NCBI GenBank assembly: GCA_963734685.1
Contig: CAVTIC010000001.1
Location: forward strand, 496,001 to 560,000
Source of the DNA: JAOUEA01 sp963734685
Lineage (GTDB): Bacteria; Actinomycetota; UBA4738; HRBIN12
Length of the DNA: 64,000 bases
Direction: 5' to 3'
The notes beneath the pieces were generated by a model that did no database searches, was not told the origin of the DNA, and saw only the letters and a program-made list of their open reading frames with translations. Below are positions 53,795 through 62,691 of this stretch, in pieces. The translations under genes and the position numbers were made by a program. How positions within the stretch are numbered: position 1 is the first letter of the stretch; every line of letters begins with the position of its first letter.

Positions 53795-55487
53795 CAGAAC
53801 AGCCTCCCTTGGTTCTGCAGCAGGTACTCGACGATCGGGCCCAGCGCCAGCGCCGGGCAGGAACGTGAGCGCGCCGATCACCAGGATCACGAAGACCAAG
53901 AGCACGACGAACAGCGTCGTGTCGGTGTGGAGCGTGCCCTCCGTCTCGGGCACCGATGCCTTCCTTCGCGAGCGCTCCCGGCCAGCGCGAGCGCGGCGAG
54001 CAGCGGGACGAACCGCACGACGATCATCAGCGAGGCCACCGCCGATCGCGTAGAAGGGGCCGCTGGCCGTGAGACCGGCGAACGCCGAGCCGTTGTTGTT
54101 CCCCTGCGAGAGGAACGCGTAGAAGATCTCGCTGAACCCGTGCGGTCCCAGGTTCAGGCGCGCATCGGTCCCGTGTGGGATCACGGCCCCGATCGCCGTC
54201 AACGCCAGCGCGACCGAGGAACGGCACGAGCACGGCGATGACCGAGTACTTGACCTCACGGGCGCCGATCTTCTTGCCGAGGTACTCGGGGGTGCGCCCG
54301 ATCATCAGCCCGCCGATGAACACGGCGATGCACGACGTAGAAGATCATGCCGTACAGGCCGCTGCCGACTCCTCCGAAGATGACCTCGCCGATCGCCATG
54401 TTGAACATCGGCGCGACCGCCGCCGAGCGGCCGGTATGAGTCGTGCATCGAGTTCACGCTGCCGTTCGATGCGTCGGTCGTCGCGACCGCCCACAGGGCC
54501 GACTCCTCGGGCGCCGATCCGGACCTCCTTGCCCTCCATGTTCGGCTCAGCCGCCGCGACACCCGCGGCGCGCATCGCCCCCGAGGAGGTCTGCTCGGAC
54601 GGCACGGTCAGCGAGCAACCCGGCGACGACAGAGCACGTACATCGCGGCGAACAACGCCCAGCCCTTGCCGGACGTTGCCGACCATCTTGCCGAACGTGT
54701 ACGTGAGCGCGGCGGGGATCGCGAGGATCGCGAGCATCTCGAGGAAGTTCGAGAACGGCCCGCCGCCCTCGAACGGGTGCGCGGAGTTCGACGTTGAAGA
54801 ACCCGCCGCCGTTCGTGCCGAGTTGCTTGATCGCGATCTGCCCGGCGACCGGACCGCGCGCGATGGACCTGCTCGAAGCCCTGCACGCCGCTGGCGGCCT
54901 GCGAGTCCGCGAGCGTCTGGACCACGCCCTGGCTCACGAGGACGAGCGCCATCAGGGCGGCGATCGGGATCAGGATGTAGACGGTGCCACGCACCAGGTC
55001 GCGCCAGAAGTTGCCCGAGCTCCTCGCGCTTGGACCGCGTGAAGCCGCGGATCATCGCCACGAGCGACCGCCATGCCCGACGGCGGCGGAGACGAAGTTC
55101 TGGAACGTCAGCCCGAGCATCTGGCTGAGGTAGCTCATCGTGAACTCGCCGCCGTAGGCCTGCCAGTTCGTGTTCGTGACGAAGCTCGATGCGGTGTTGA
55201 ACGCGACGTACTTGTCGACGGCGGGCATGTCCGTCGGGTTCAGCGGCAACGACGCCTGCAGACGCAAGCAGCGCGTAGAGCACGAGCATGCTGATCACGC
55301 TGAACCACAGCACGCCCGAGGCGTACCGGCGCCACGACTGGTCGACCGTCGGGTCGACGCTGATGAGCCGGTAGACCGCTCCTTCGATGCGGCCGATCTG
55401 TTCACGGGTGTAGACGCGATACATGTAGGTCCCGAGCAGAGGCGTGATCAGGATCAGCAGGATCGCGTAGACGACGATGGTGATCAT
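53794..55487 (-). CDS. kdpA: Potassium-transporting ATPase subunit A (multiple frameshifts)
   Basis: The K+-selective channel-like subunit of Kdp. About fifteen single-base insertions split it (for example near 55265, 55077, 55063, 55015, 54857, 54790, 54668, 54518, 54330, 54218, 54040, 53852). Rebuilt, it shows MYRVYTREQIGRIEGAVYRL, NTNWQAYGGEFTMSYLSQML, GTNGGGFFNVNSAHPFEG, SMHDSY.PLGG, FIGGLMIGRTPEYLGKKI, SQGNNNGSAFAGLT and an end LALGPIVEYLLQNQGRLF. These include the selectivity-filter regions, and length would be about 560 residues, normal for KdpA. The ATG lies two bases after the kdpF stop. Confidence 0.9.
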
Positions 55488-55489
55488 GG

Positions 55490-55579
55490 TCAGAACCTCT
55501 CCGGACGGATCAGCGCGTAGGTCAGGTAGACGAGCAGCGCCACGGACAGCAGCAACAGGAGGACGTCGCTCAGTGTCAT
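55490..55579 (-). CDS. kdpF: Potassium-transporting ATPase subunit F
   Basis: A 29-residue single-helix peptide, MTLSDVLLLLLSVALLVYLTYALIRPERF (given here as its start MTLSDVLLLLLSVALL and end YALIRPERF). The ending LIRPE(R/K)F is the KdpF hallmark. It stabilises the KdpABC complex in the membrane. It overlaps the upstream micro-ORF as ATGA and precedes kdpA by two bases. Confidence 0.93.
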   Translation of the reverse strand: MTLSDVLLLLLSVALLVYLTYALIRPERF

Positions 55580-55659
55580 ATCCGCTCGAACCCCCTCACC
55601 AGTGCGAACGCCAGCGCGAACGTGAGACAGGTCACCGCGATGAGGATCAGGTCGATCAT
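55576..55659 (-). CDS. 27-residue membrane micro-protein at head of kdp operon
   Basis: Begins MIDLILIAVTCLTFALAFA and ends LVRGFERI: a single membrane helix with a short basic/acidic end, the same size and plan as KdpF but a different sequence. An AAGGA sequence lies about 10 bases before the ATG, and its stop overlaps the kdpF start as ATGA, so it is very probably translated. Small ORFs ending in VRGxER(L/I) ahead of kdpF are, to my memory, also found in other actinobacteria. Its function is not established; an extra Kdp subunit is the obvious guess. Confidence 0.75.
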   Translation of the reverse strand: MIDLILIAVTCLTFALAFALVRGFERI

Positions 55660-55683
55660 CGGTCATCCTTCCGTGCGTCCACG

Positions 55684-55754
55684 ATGGAACCGTAGGGCGT
55701 CGATATGAGGACGCCATGAGCGGAAGGTCCCGGAGGCTATGGGAACCGTAAGGG
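55684..55754. promoter_or_regulatory. Direct and inverted repeats in divergent kdp promoter
   Basis: The 144-bp gap between the kdp operon (leftward) and the kinase-kdpE-kdpD operon (rightward) has ATGGAACCGTAGGG at 55684-55697 and ATGGGAACCGTAAGGG at 55739-55754. Between them is the inverted repeat GGCGTC-(8)-GACGCC (55696-55701 and 55710-55715). KdpE binding is plausible because both flanking operons are kdp genes; this is inference. Confidence 0.45.
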
Positions 55755-55803
55755 CCCAGGTGAGGGCGGCCGTGCAGGGTCGCGGGGTGCCACACTGAAC
55801 CGC

Positions 55804-57365
55804 ATGGATCCGACCACGTTCGACGAGCCTCGGCCGCAGGCCTGAAGGCCGCGTCGCGCGGATCGAGCCGCGCAGGGAGACGATCCGCGACCTGCTGAAT
55901 CCGCCCGCCACCCGTCGCCGGGTCGCGGGCTACGCCGTGGCGGTCGGAGCGAACCTCGCGGCCATCGCTGCTGCTCCTCCCCTTCCGCGACGGTCTCTCC
56001 CTTCACTCGATCGGCTTCGCGTTCCTGATCGTCGCGGTCGTCTCGGCGGCGGTCGGGGGCCTCGGCCCGGGGATCGTGAGCTCGTTCATCGGGTTCATCT
56101 TCTTCAACTACCTGTTCATCCCCCCCTACGACACGTTCGAGATCGGGGAGCTGGAGGACGTGGTCGCGCTCTTCGTCTTCCTCGGGCTGTCGCTCACGAT
56201 CTCCGTCCTCCTCTCTCGAACCCGCGACCGCGCCGAGGCGGCGGAGGAACGGGAGCGGGAACTGTTGGCGCTCCAGAGCCTCTCGAGCGACCTCGTCGGC
56301 CTCGGGCCGGGAACCGAGACGTACGCGACGTTGCTCGACCGCGTGATCCAGCTGTTCGGCTTCCGAGCCGGGGCGCTCTTCGTGCAGGGCGGGGACGGGT
56401 TCCGGGGGTTGGAGCGCCTCGTCGTCGTGGGCGTCGACAGCGAGGACATCGGACCGGACTGGGATCCGAGGTCACCCGAACCCGCACCGGCGCGCCTCCC
56501 GCTGAACGTGGGACGCCAGAACGTCGGGCTCGTGGTCCTGCGCGGAGACCGACCACCGCTCACGGCCGCCGAGAGCCGCATCCTTCGATCGTTCTGCGAC
56601 CAGCTGGCACTGATGCTCGAGCGCGACCGGCTGCTCCGAGCGGCCACCCGGTCGGAGGTCTACCGGCAAGGGGAGGGTGTCAGGCGCTCGCTGCTGGCGG
56701 CCGTCTCGCATGACCTGCGCAGCCCACTCGCCGCGATCAAGGCATCGGTCACCGACCTGATGGATCCCGCGGTGGAGCGATCGGAGGGTGAGGTCCGGGA
56801 GGTGCTCGCCACGATCGACGGCGAGACCGACCGATTGAGCCGGTTGATCACCGATCTGCTCGACATGTCCCGGATCGAGGCCGGAGGCCTGACGTCACGG
56901 CACGACCGCCTCGACCTCAGCGAGTTCCTCCCGAGCTGTGCGGCACGCGTCACGCGGTCGGGAGACCGGCCCCGCGTCGAGGTGCACGGCCCCGTTCACG
57001 GGCCGGTGGTCATCGCGGACCACGTCTTCCTCGAGCGCGTGCTCGCGAACCTGCTCCTGAACGCGTTCCGAGCGAGCGAGCAGTCGGGGGCAGAGACGGT
57101 CGAGATCGACAGCTCCACCGACGACGGACATGCGATCGTCCGGGTCGTGGATCACGGCCCCGGCATCCCGCAAGCCGCCCGAGAGCAGCTGTTCCATCCG
57201 TTCTTCGACCTCGACGAACGCAACCCGAGGCTCGGACGGGGGCTGGGGCTCGCGATCAGCAAGGGGTTCGTCGACCTGATGGACGGGAACATCTGGGTCG
57301 AGGACACCGCGGGTGGGGGGGCCACCCTCGCCTTCTCCCTGCCGACGGCGGGTGAGCGCCCCTGA
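55804..57365 (+). CDS. KdpD-type sensor histidine kinase with DUF4118 (frameshifted)
   Basis: About 519 residues after removing two extra bases (near 55845 and 55975). The start is MDPTTFDEPRPQA. Four DUF4118 helices follow (FAFLIVAVVSAAVGGLGPGI, SSFIGFIFFNYLFIPPYDTF, VVALFVFLGLSLTISVLLS), a coiled coil, a GAF domain (about 160-285), HisKA LLAAVSHDLRSPLAAIKASV (His near 300), N box LANLLLNAFRASE, G boxes DHGPGI and GLGLAISKG. It is divergent from kdpFABC and overlaps the following KdpE gene. It lacks the KdpD ATP-binding N-terminus, which is encoded two genes later. Confidence 0.88.
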
Positions 57366-58084
57366 AGCAGCCCTCCCGTGTCCTCATCGTCGACGACGAG
57401 CAGCAGATCCGCCGGGCGCTGCAACGGGCGCTCAGCGCCCGCGGGTACACAGTCACGACGGCCTCCGACGGCGAGGAGGCCATGGCCGAGGCCGAGGCGT
57501 TCATGCCGAACCTCATCGTGCTCGATCTCAACATGCCCGTGATGGGAGGCCTGGAGGTCTGTCGACGCGTCCGCTCTTGGAGCGACGTGCCGGTCCTGAT
57601 CCTGTCGGTGCGGGAAGAGGAGGCGGACAAGGTGACCGCGCTGGATCTCGGTGCCGACGACTACCTGACGAAGCCGTTCGGGATCGACGAGTTCCTCGCC
57701 CGGGTGCGGGCCCTGCTCCGCCGGAGCGTGCCCACCGAGGGTCGCTCCGGCGCCCGGTTCGAGGCCGGCGACGTGTCGATCGATCTCACGCAGCGCAGCG
57801 TGTCGCACGCTGGCGAACCGGTGCACCTCACGCGGACCGAGTGGGCCCTGCTCGAGACCCTCGCGCATCACCCCGGGAAGCTGCTCACACAGCGCTGGTT
57901 GCTCGAGTCGGTCTGGGGCGCCGGGTACCGCGACGACGTCGACGTGCTCCGCGTGTTCGTGAGCCAGCTCCGCAAGAAGGTCGAGCCCGACCCGTCGCAC
58001 CCGACCACGATCGTGACCGAGCCCGGCGTCGGCTATCGGTGGACGCTCCGCGCCGCGGACCGTGACCTCGAGGAGGGCCGATGA
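57362..58084 (+). CDS. kdpE: KdpE response regulator (unusual start)
   Basis: About 240 residues. Receiver RVLIVDDEQQIRRALQRALS, phospho-Asp in IVLDLNMPVMGGLE, EEEADKVTALDLGADDYLTK (Lys). Winged helix LTRTEWALLETLAHHPGKLL, QRWLLESVWGAGY, VFVSQLRKKVEPD, TEPGVGYRWTLR. In this frame a stop lies at 57353 and the only start-like codon before the receiver is CTG at 57362, overlapping the kinase stop as CTGA. Either CTG is used, or a base error hides the GTG at 57352. ATGA overlap joins it to the KdpD N-terminal gene. Confidence 0.88.
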   Translation: MKQPSRVLIVDDEQQIRRALQRALSARGYTVTTASDGEEAMAEAEAFMPNLIVLDLNMPVMGGLEVCRRVRSWSDVPVLILSVREEEADKVTALDLGADDYLTKPFGIDEFLARVRALLRRSVPTEGRSGARFEAGDVSIDLTQRSVSHAGEPVHLTRTEWALLETLAHHPGKLLTQRWLLESVWGAGYRDDVDVLRVFVSQLRKKVEPDPSHPTTIVTEPGVGYRWTLRAADRDLEEGR

Positions 58085-59298
58085 CGGATCGCGACCGTTC
58101 CGACGGGCCGCATCCTCGCGACGTGGCCGCGGACGAGGTACTCGAGTCCGGGGGCGAATCGATCGAGGCCCTCGTCGGTCGCACCGTGGCCGACGTCGAG
58201 GCGACGACCGAGATCACGCGTGACGAGGCAGAGCGGCTCAAGGACGCTCCGCTGCGCATCTACCTGGGCGCGGCTCCCGGCGTCGGCAAGACGTACGCGA
58301 TGCTCAGCGAGGCACGTCGACGCTTCGAGCGTGGTACCGATGTCGTCGTCGGATGCGCCGAGACCTACGGGCGCCCGAACACGGAACGCATGCTCGAGGG
58401 GCTGGAGCGGGTACCGACCCGGACGATCGGGTACCGGGGGGCGACGTTCGAGGAGCTCGACGCGGACGCCGTGATCGCGCGTCACCCCGAGGTCACGGTG
58501 ATCGACGAGCTCGCGCACACCAACATCCCGGGCAACCGTCGCGCGAAGCGCTGGGAAGACGTGCTCGACGTGCTCTCGCACGGCATCGAGGTGATCACGA
58601 CCCTCAACGTGCAGCACCTCGAGAGCCTGAACGACGTGATCGCGAACGTCACCGGCATCAAGCAGCGCGAGACGGTGCCGGACTGGATCGTGGATCTGGC
58701 CGACCAGGTCGAGCTCGTGGACATGTCGGCGCATGCCCTGCGGCGGCGCATGATGCACGGCAACGTCTATCCCGACCAACGGAAGGCCGAGCTCGCGCTC
58801 CGGCGCTTCTTCACCACCGAGAACCTCACGGCGCTGCGGGAGCTCGCGCTGATGCGGGTCGCCGACCAGGTCGACGACACGCTCCTCGAACGCTGGTCGG
58901 GTGCCCGCGCACCCGAGACGCGCGAGCGAGTGCTCGTCTGCGTGTCCAGGCCCGAGCTCGCCGAGGAGCTAGTACGCAGGGGGGCCCGGATCGCCCAGCG
59001 GGCACGCGGGGAGTTCATCGTGGCGCACGTCCGCGGGGGCCACCGTGACGACGATGCGTGGATCGATCCGATCGAGCGGCTCACCCTCGACCTCGGCGGC
59101 ACGTTCGAGCTCATCACCAGCGAGGAGCCGGTCGACGCGGTGCTCGCGTTCGCCTACCAGCGGTTCGTGACCCAGATCGTCGTCGGCGAACCGCTGCGAC
59201 CACGCTGGCAAGAACTGCTCCGAGGTTCCTTCGTCTCTCGACTGATCCGTCGAGCCGACAGCATCGACATCCACGTCATCGCCCGACGAAAGCGCTGA
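58081..59298 (+). CDS. kdpD: Free-standing KdpD N-terminal sensor domain
   Basis: A 405-residue protein equal to the cytoplasmic N-terminal half of KdpD. RIYLGAAPGVGKTYAMLSEA is the Walker A-like motif near residue 60. Then come GCAETYGRPNTERMLEGLE, VIDELAHTNIPGNRRAKRW (Walker B and the KdpD signature), TTLNVQHLESLNDVI, and a Usp-type part (ERVLVCVSRPELAEELVRRG...; IVVGEPLRPRWQELLRGSFV). It ends IDIHVIARRKR with no membrane helices or kinase domain. It probably works in trans with a DUF4118 kinase of this locus to sense K+/ATP or turgor. The ATG overlaps the kdpE stop. Confidence 0.92.
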   Translation: MTDRDRSDGPHPRDVAADEVLESGGESIEALVGRTVADVEATTEITRDEAERLKDAPLRIYLGAAPGVGKTYAMLSEARRRFERGTDVVVGCAETYGRPNTERMLEGLERVPTRTIGYRGATFEELDADAVIARHPEVTVIDELAHTNIPGNRRAKRWEDVLDVLSHGIEVITTLNVQHLESLNDVIANVTGIKQRETVPDWIVDLADQVELVDMSAHALRRRMMHGNVYPDQRKAELALRRFFTTENLTALRELALMRVADQVDDTLLERWSGARAPETRERVLVCVSRPELAEELVRRGARIAQRARGEFIVAHVRGGHRDDDAWIDPIERLTLDLGGTFELITSEEPVDAVLAFAYQRFVTQIVVGEPLRPRWQELLRGSFVSRLIRRADSIDIHVIARRKR

Positions 59299-59358
59299 TG
59301 TCGGTGCTCGACAGGATCCGCCGTCACCCGCTCGGCCCGGACGGTGCTGACGCTCGCC

Positions 59359-59724
59359 TCAGGCGCTGAACTCGAGCCTGGGGTTGATCATCTGGGGCGG
59401 TCCGCCGCCGCGCTGCTCGCCGAGCACGCCCTCGACGACCACCTTCGTGCCGAGCGAGAAGCCGCCGATGCCGCGGCGTCCCATGAACACGACGATCGCC
59501 TCGCCGGTGCCGTCGGAGACGAGGGCCTCGAGCGATTCGTGCCCGCTCATCGGCAGCACCGTGATGCGCCGGATCACGCCCGCGATCTTCACCCGCTGAC
59601 GCAGCGGCGCCTCGCCGAGCCGCACGCTGCCCGGGACGGAGTCGGCCCATTCCTGGGTCTCCGCCTCGAGACGCGCCTCGTCGCTCTCGGTCAGTCGATC
59701 GAGCCAGCGACGGAGCGCGCCCAT
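59359..59724 (-). CDS. OB-fold nucleic-acid-binding-like protein
   Basis: A 121-residue protein. The N-terminal third is helical and acidic (WLDRLTESDEARLEAETQEW); the rest is an OB-fold: KIAGVIRRITVLPMSGHESL, EALVSDGTGEAIVVFMGRR, LGTKVVVEGVLGEQRGGGPP, INPRLEFSA. Such OB proteins are often found in actinobacteria, sometimes near K+ or pyrophosphatase genes, without known function. It follows hppA by 28 bases on the same strand. It could bind single-stranded nucleic acid, but no basic surface can be judged. Confidence 0.8.
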   Translation of the reverse strand: MGALRRWLDRLTESDEARLEAETQEWADSVPGSVRLGEAPLRQRVKIAGVIRRITVLPMSGHESLEALVSDGTGEAIVVFMGRRGIGGFSLGTKVVVEGVLGEQRGGGPPQMINPRLEFSA

Positions 59725-59752
59725 GCGCTTGCTCCCTTCCGGTCCCGCGACC

Positions 59753-62053
59753 TCAGGAGGCGCTCGCGGCGAGCTTGTCGGCGTGCTCGAGCTCGGCGTC
59801 GAGCTCGGACTTCCGAGACTTCGACACGTAGATCGACGGCGCCGAGGATCGCGGCGGCCAGCAGGCCGATCGCGAGGCGCACCGCGGTCTCGTCGGCGTA
59901 CTCGACGACGAGCGGCGCGATCAGACAGGGCGACCAGGTTCATGACCTTGATCAGCGGGTTCAGCGCCGGACCGGCGGTGTCCTTGAACGGGTCGCCGAC
60001 CGTGTCGCCGATCACCGCCGCCTTGTGGGCGTCGGAGCCCTTGCCGCCGTAGTGGCCCTCTTCGATGTACTTCTTCGCGTTGTCCCACGCGCCGCCGGAG
60101 TTCGAGAGCATCACGGCCATCAGCTGGCCGGTGACGATCGCGCCGGCCAGGAACCCGCCGAGCGCCTCTTCCTTCAACAGGAAGCCGGCGATGATCGGCG
60201 AGAGCACGGCGAGCAGGCCCGGCGTGAGCAGCTCACGGAGCGACGTCTTCGTGCAGATGTCGACGACGCTCGCGTAGTCGGGCTTCACCGAGTAGTCCAT
60301 GATGCCGGGGTTCTCCCGGAACTGCTTGCGGACCTCCACCACGACCTGCGCGGCGGCGCGGCCCACCGCGCGGATCGCGAGCGAGCTGAACAGGAACGCG
60401 ATCGTGCCGCCGGCGAGCAGGCCCACGAGCACGTCGGGCCGGTCGATGCGGATGCCCTCGAATTCGAAGCCCGCGATCTTCAAGGCCTCCTCGAACGAGC
60501 CGAACAGCGACGTCGCCGCGATCACCGCGGTCGCGATCGCCATCCCCTTCGTGATGGCCTTCGTGGAGTTGCCCACGGCGTCGAGCCCGCCGAGGATCTC
60601 GGCCGGCCGGCCCTCGAACTCACCGGACATCTCGGCGATGCCCTGTGCGTTGTCGGAGATCGGGCCGTACGTGTCCATCGACACCACCACGCCCACCGTG
60701 GTCAGCATGCCCATACCGGTGAGCGCGATGAAGTACAGGCGCTCCGCGAACAGGTTCGTCGAGTCGGGGTCGGCGAGCAGGAACGCCGCCATGATCGCGC
60801 CGGCGACCACGAGCGCCGCCCACACGGCCGACTCGAGGCCGACCGAGAAGCCCGAGAGCACCGTGGTGGCCGGGCCGGTGACGGTCGAGTCGGCGACCTC
60901 CTTCACCGGCTTGTACTTCGTGTCGGTGAAGTACTGCGTGAGGATCTGGATGATCGAGGCGAGCACGAGGCCGATCGCGACCGCGATGCCGGGCCGCCAG
61001 CTCTCCATGTAGGTGACGGAGATCGCCATCACGAGCAGCGGCCGAGATGATCGCCGACAGGAAGAATCCGCGGTTGATCGCCCTCATGCCGTGCTCCTCC
61101 TCGGAGCGCGGCGTCACAGCCATGATGCCGATGATCGACGTGATCACACCGACCGCACGCACGAACAGCGGGAACATCACGCCGGCGATCGCGCCGATCT
61201 CGCTGTCGGCGAACGCTGCCGCTCCCAGGATCAGCGCGGCGACGAGCGTCACTTCGTAGCTCTCGAAGAGGTCGGCGGCCATGCCGGCGCAGTCTCCGAC
61301 GTTGTCGCCCACGTTGTCGGCGATCGTGGCGGCGTTGCGAGGGTCGTCCTCCGGGATGCCCTGCTCGATCTTGCCCACCAGGTCGGCGCCGACGTCGGCC
61401 GCCTTCGTGAAGATGCCGCCACCCACCCGCATGAACATCGCGAGCAGCGCGCCGCCGAAGCCGAAGCCCACGAGCACGCTCGTGGCGTCGCCCTTGAAGA
61501 TCATGAGGATCAGCGTCGCGCCGAACAGGCCGAGGCCGACGGTGAACATACCGGCGACCCCCCCGGCGCGGAACGCGATCGTGAGCGCCTTGCGCAGGCC
61601 CGACTCCCGCGCGGCGTTGGCCGTTCGCACGTTGGCGCGCACCGCCAGCCACATCCCCGCGTAGCCCGTGAGCATCGAGGCCCCGGCCCCGAGCAGGAAC
61701 GCCACCGAACGACCGATCCTGACCGTCAGCTCGGGCGACATGCCGAGCAACGACGTCGTCACCAGGTCGGAGACCGGCAGCACGAAGAAGAGCGCCACCG
61801 TCAGGATGCCCAGGAAGACGCCCAGCGTGCTGAACTGCCGGCGCAGGTAGGCCTTCGCACCTTCCTGGATGGCGGTCGCGATCTCACGCATCTTGTCGGT
61901 GCCTTCGGGCTCCGCGAGCACCTTGGCGCGCAGGTACCAGGCGAACGCGAGCGCAACGAGTGAGATGGCGAGCACGATCCACAGCCAGGTGTTCTCGAAC
62001 GACCCGAAGGTGACCTCGAGCGGGCCCCCTTCCTGGGCAAGGACGCGGAACAT
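59753..62053 (-). CDS. hppA: Membrane-bound proton-translocating pyrophosphatase (frameshifted)
   Basis: Pumps H+ using pyrophosphate. About 765 residues after removing three extra bases (near 61040, 59928, 59837), with about 16 membrane helices. Signature motifs: GGGIFTKAADVGADLVGK, DNVGDNVGDCAGMAADLFES, GPISDNAQGIAEMSG and GDTVGDPFKDTAGPALNPLI. The GNSTKAITKG segment has Lys where K+-dependent enzymes have Ala, which points to a K+-independent H+-PPase. Start ATG 62053 has a strong AGGAGG Shine-Dalgarno; the upstream in-frame codons lack this. The C-terminus rebuilds as KLAASAS. Confidence 0.92.
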
Positions 62054-62126
62054 GCAACCTCCTGATCTCTTGACTGAGGTGGGGTGGAGTCCTCTCAACG
62101 ACCCCCGGCGGGCCGGGAACGCGAGC

Positions 62127-62132
62127 AGTATA
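62127..62132 (-). promoter_or_regulatory. Possible -10 box for hppA
   Basis: On the minus strand TATACT sits about 75 bases before the hppA ATG, in the 131-bp gap between hppA and the divergent Nudix gene. A convincing -35 is not seen (GGTCAG at about the right distance). In GC-rich DNA an AT-rich hexamer here is suggestive only. Confidence 0.3.
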
Positions 62133-62184
62133 GGGAACCGAGGTCCGGGCTGACCTGCGGGAACCCACGACCCCGTGTGTCAGC

Positions 62185-62691
62185 ATGAGGGTCCTCATGG
62201 GCTTCGAAGGCACGACGTTGTGGCGGATACGCGAGAAGGTCGGCACCGACCTGGTGTTGTGGCCCGGTGCCAGCGTGATGGTCGTGCGCGACGACGGCCG
62301 GGTGCTGGTGGCCCACCGTCTCGACAACGGCATGTGGGCAATCCCCGGGGGCGGCGCCGAGCGGGGTTCGAGCTTCACCGACACCGCCGTCACCGAGCTG
62401 CGCGAAGAGGTCGGCCTCGACGCCGACCCCGCCGACCTCGAGGCGTTCGCCTGCATCTCGCGCGTCGACAACCACCTCGAGACGTACCCCAACGGCGACG
62501 TGACGCATTACTTCGGGCTGTGGTTCGTGCTGCGCCGTTGGCGGGGCGAGCCGGTGGGCGACGGGGAGGAGATGGGTGAGATCGCCTGGGTCGACCTCGA
62601 CGATCCGCCCCAACCGCTGCTGCGCTCCACGGACGTGGGGTTCGACCTGTATCGCGCCTGGCTCGAGACCGGACGCTTCCAGGCCTACTGA
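62185..62691 (+). CDS. Nudix-family hydrolase
   Basis: A 168-residue Nudix protein: LVLWPGASVMVVRDDGRVLV, WAIPGGGAERGSSFTDTAV, TELREEVGLDADPADLEAF, then THYFGLWFVLRRW and a C-terminal helix. The EExG metal core (REEVGL) is kept, but the upstream Glu and Arg of the Nudix box read Ser and Thr, so the box is partly degenerate and activity is uncertain. The substrate is unknown; it is likely a nucleoside diphosphate derivative. The start ATG 62185 or 62197. Its stop overlaps that of convergent nhaA by seven bases. Confidence 0.85.
   Translation: MRVLMGFEGTTLWRIREKVGTDLVLWPGASVMVVRDDGRVLVAHRLDNGMWAIPGGGAERGSSFTDTAVTELREEVGLDADPADLEAFACISRVDNHLETYPNGDVTHYFGLWFVLRRWRGEPVGDGEEMGEIAWVDLDDPPQPLLRSTDVGFDLYRAWLETGRFQAY

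Noticed and set aside
53794..55487. Programmed frameshifting or pseudogenes in kdpA/kdpB
   Set aside because: There are too many breaks without slippery sites, and the protein is fully conserved between them; base-calling errors explain it better.
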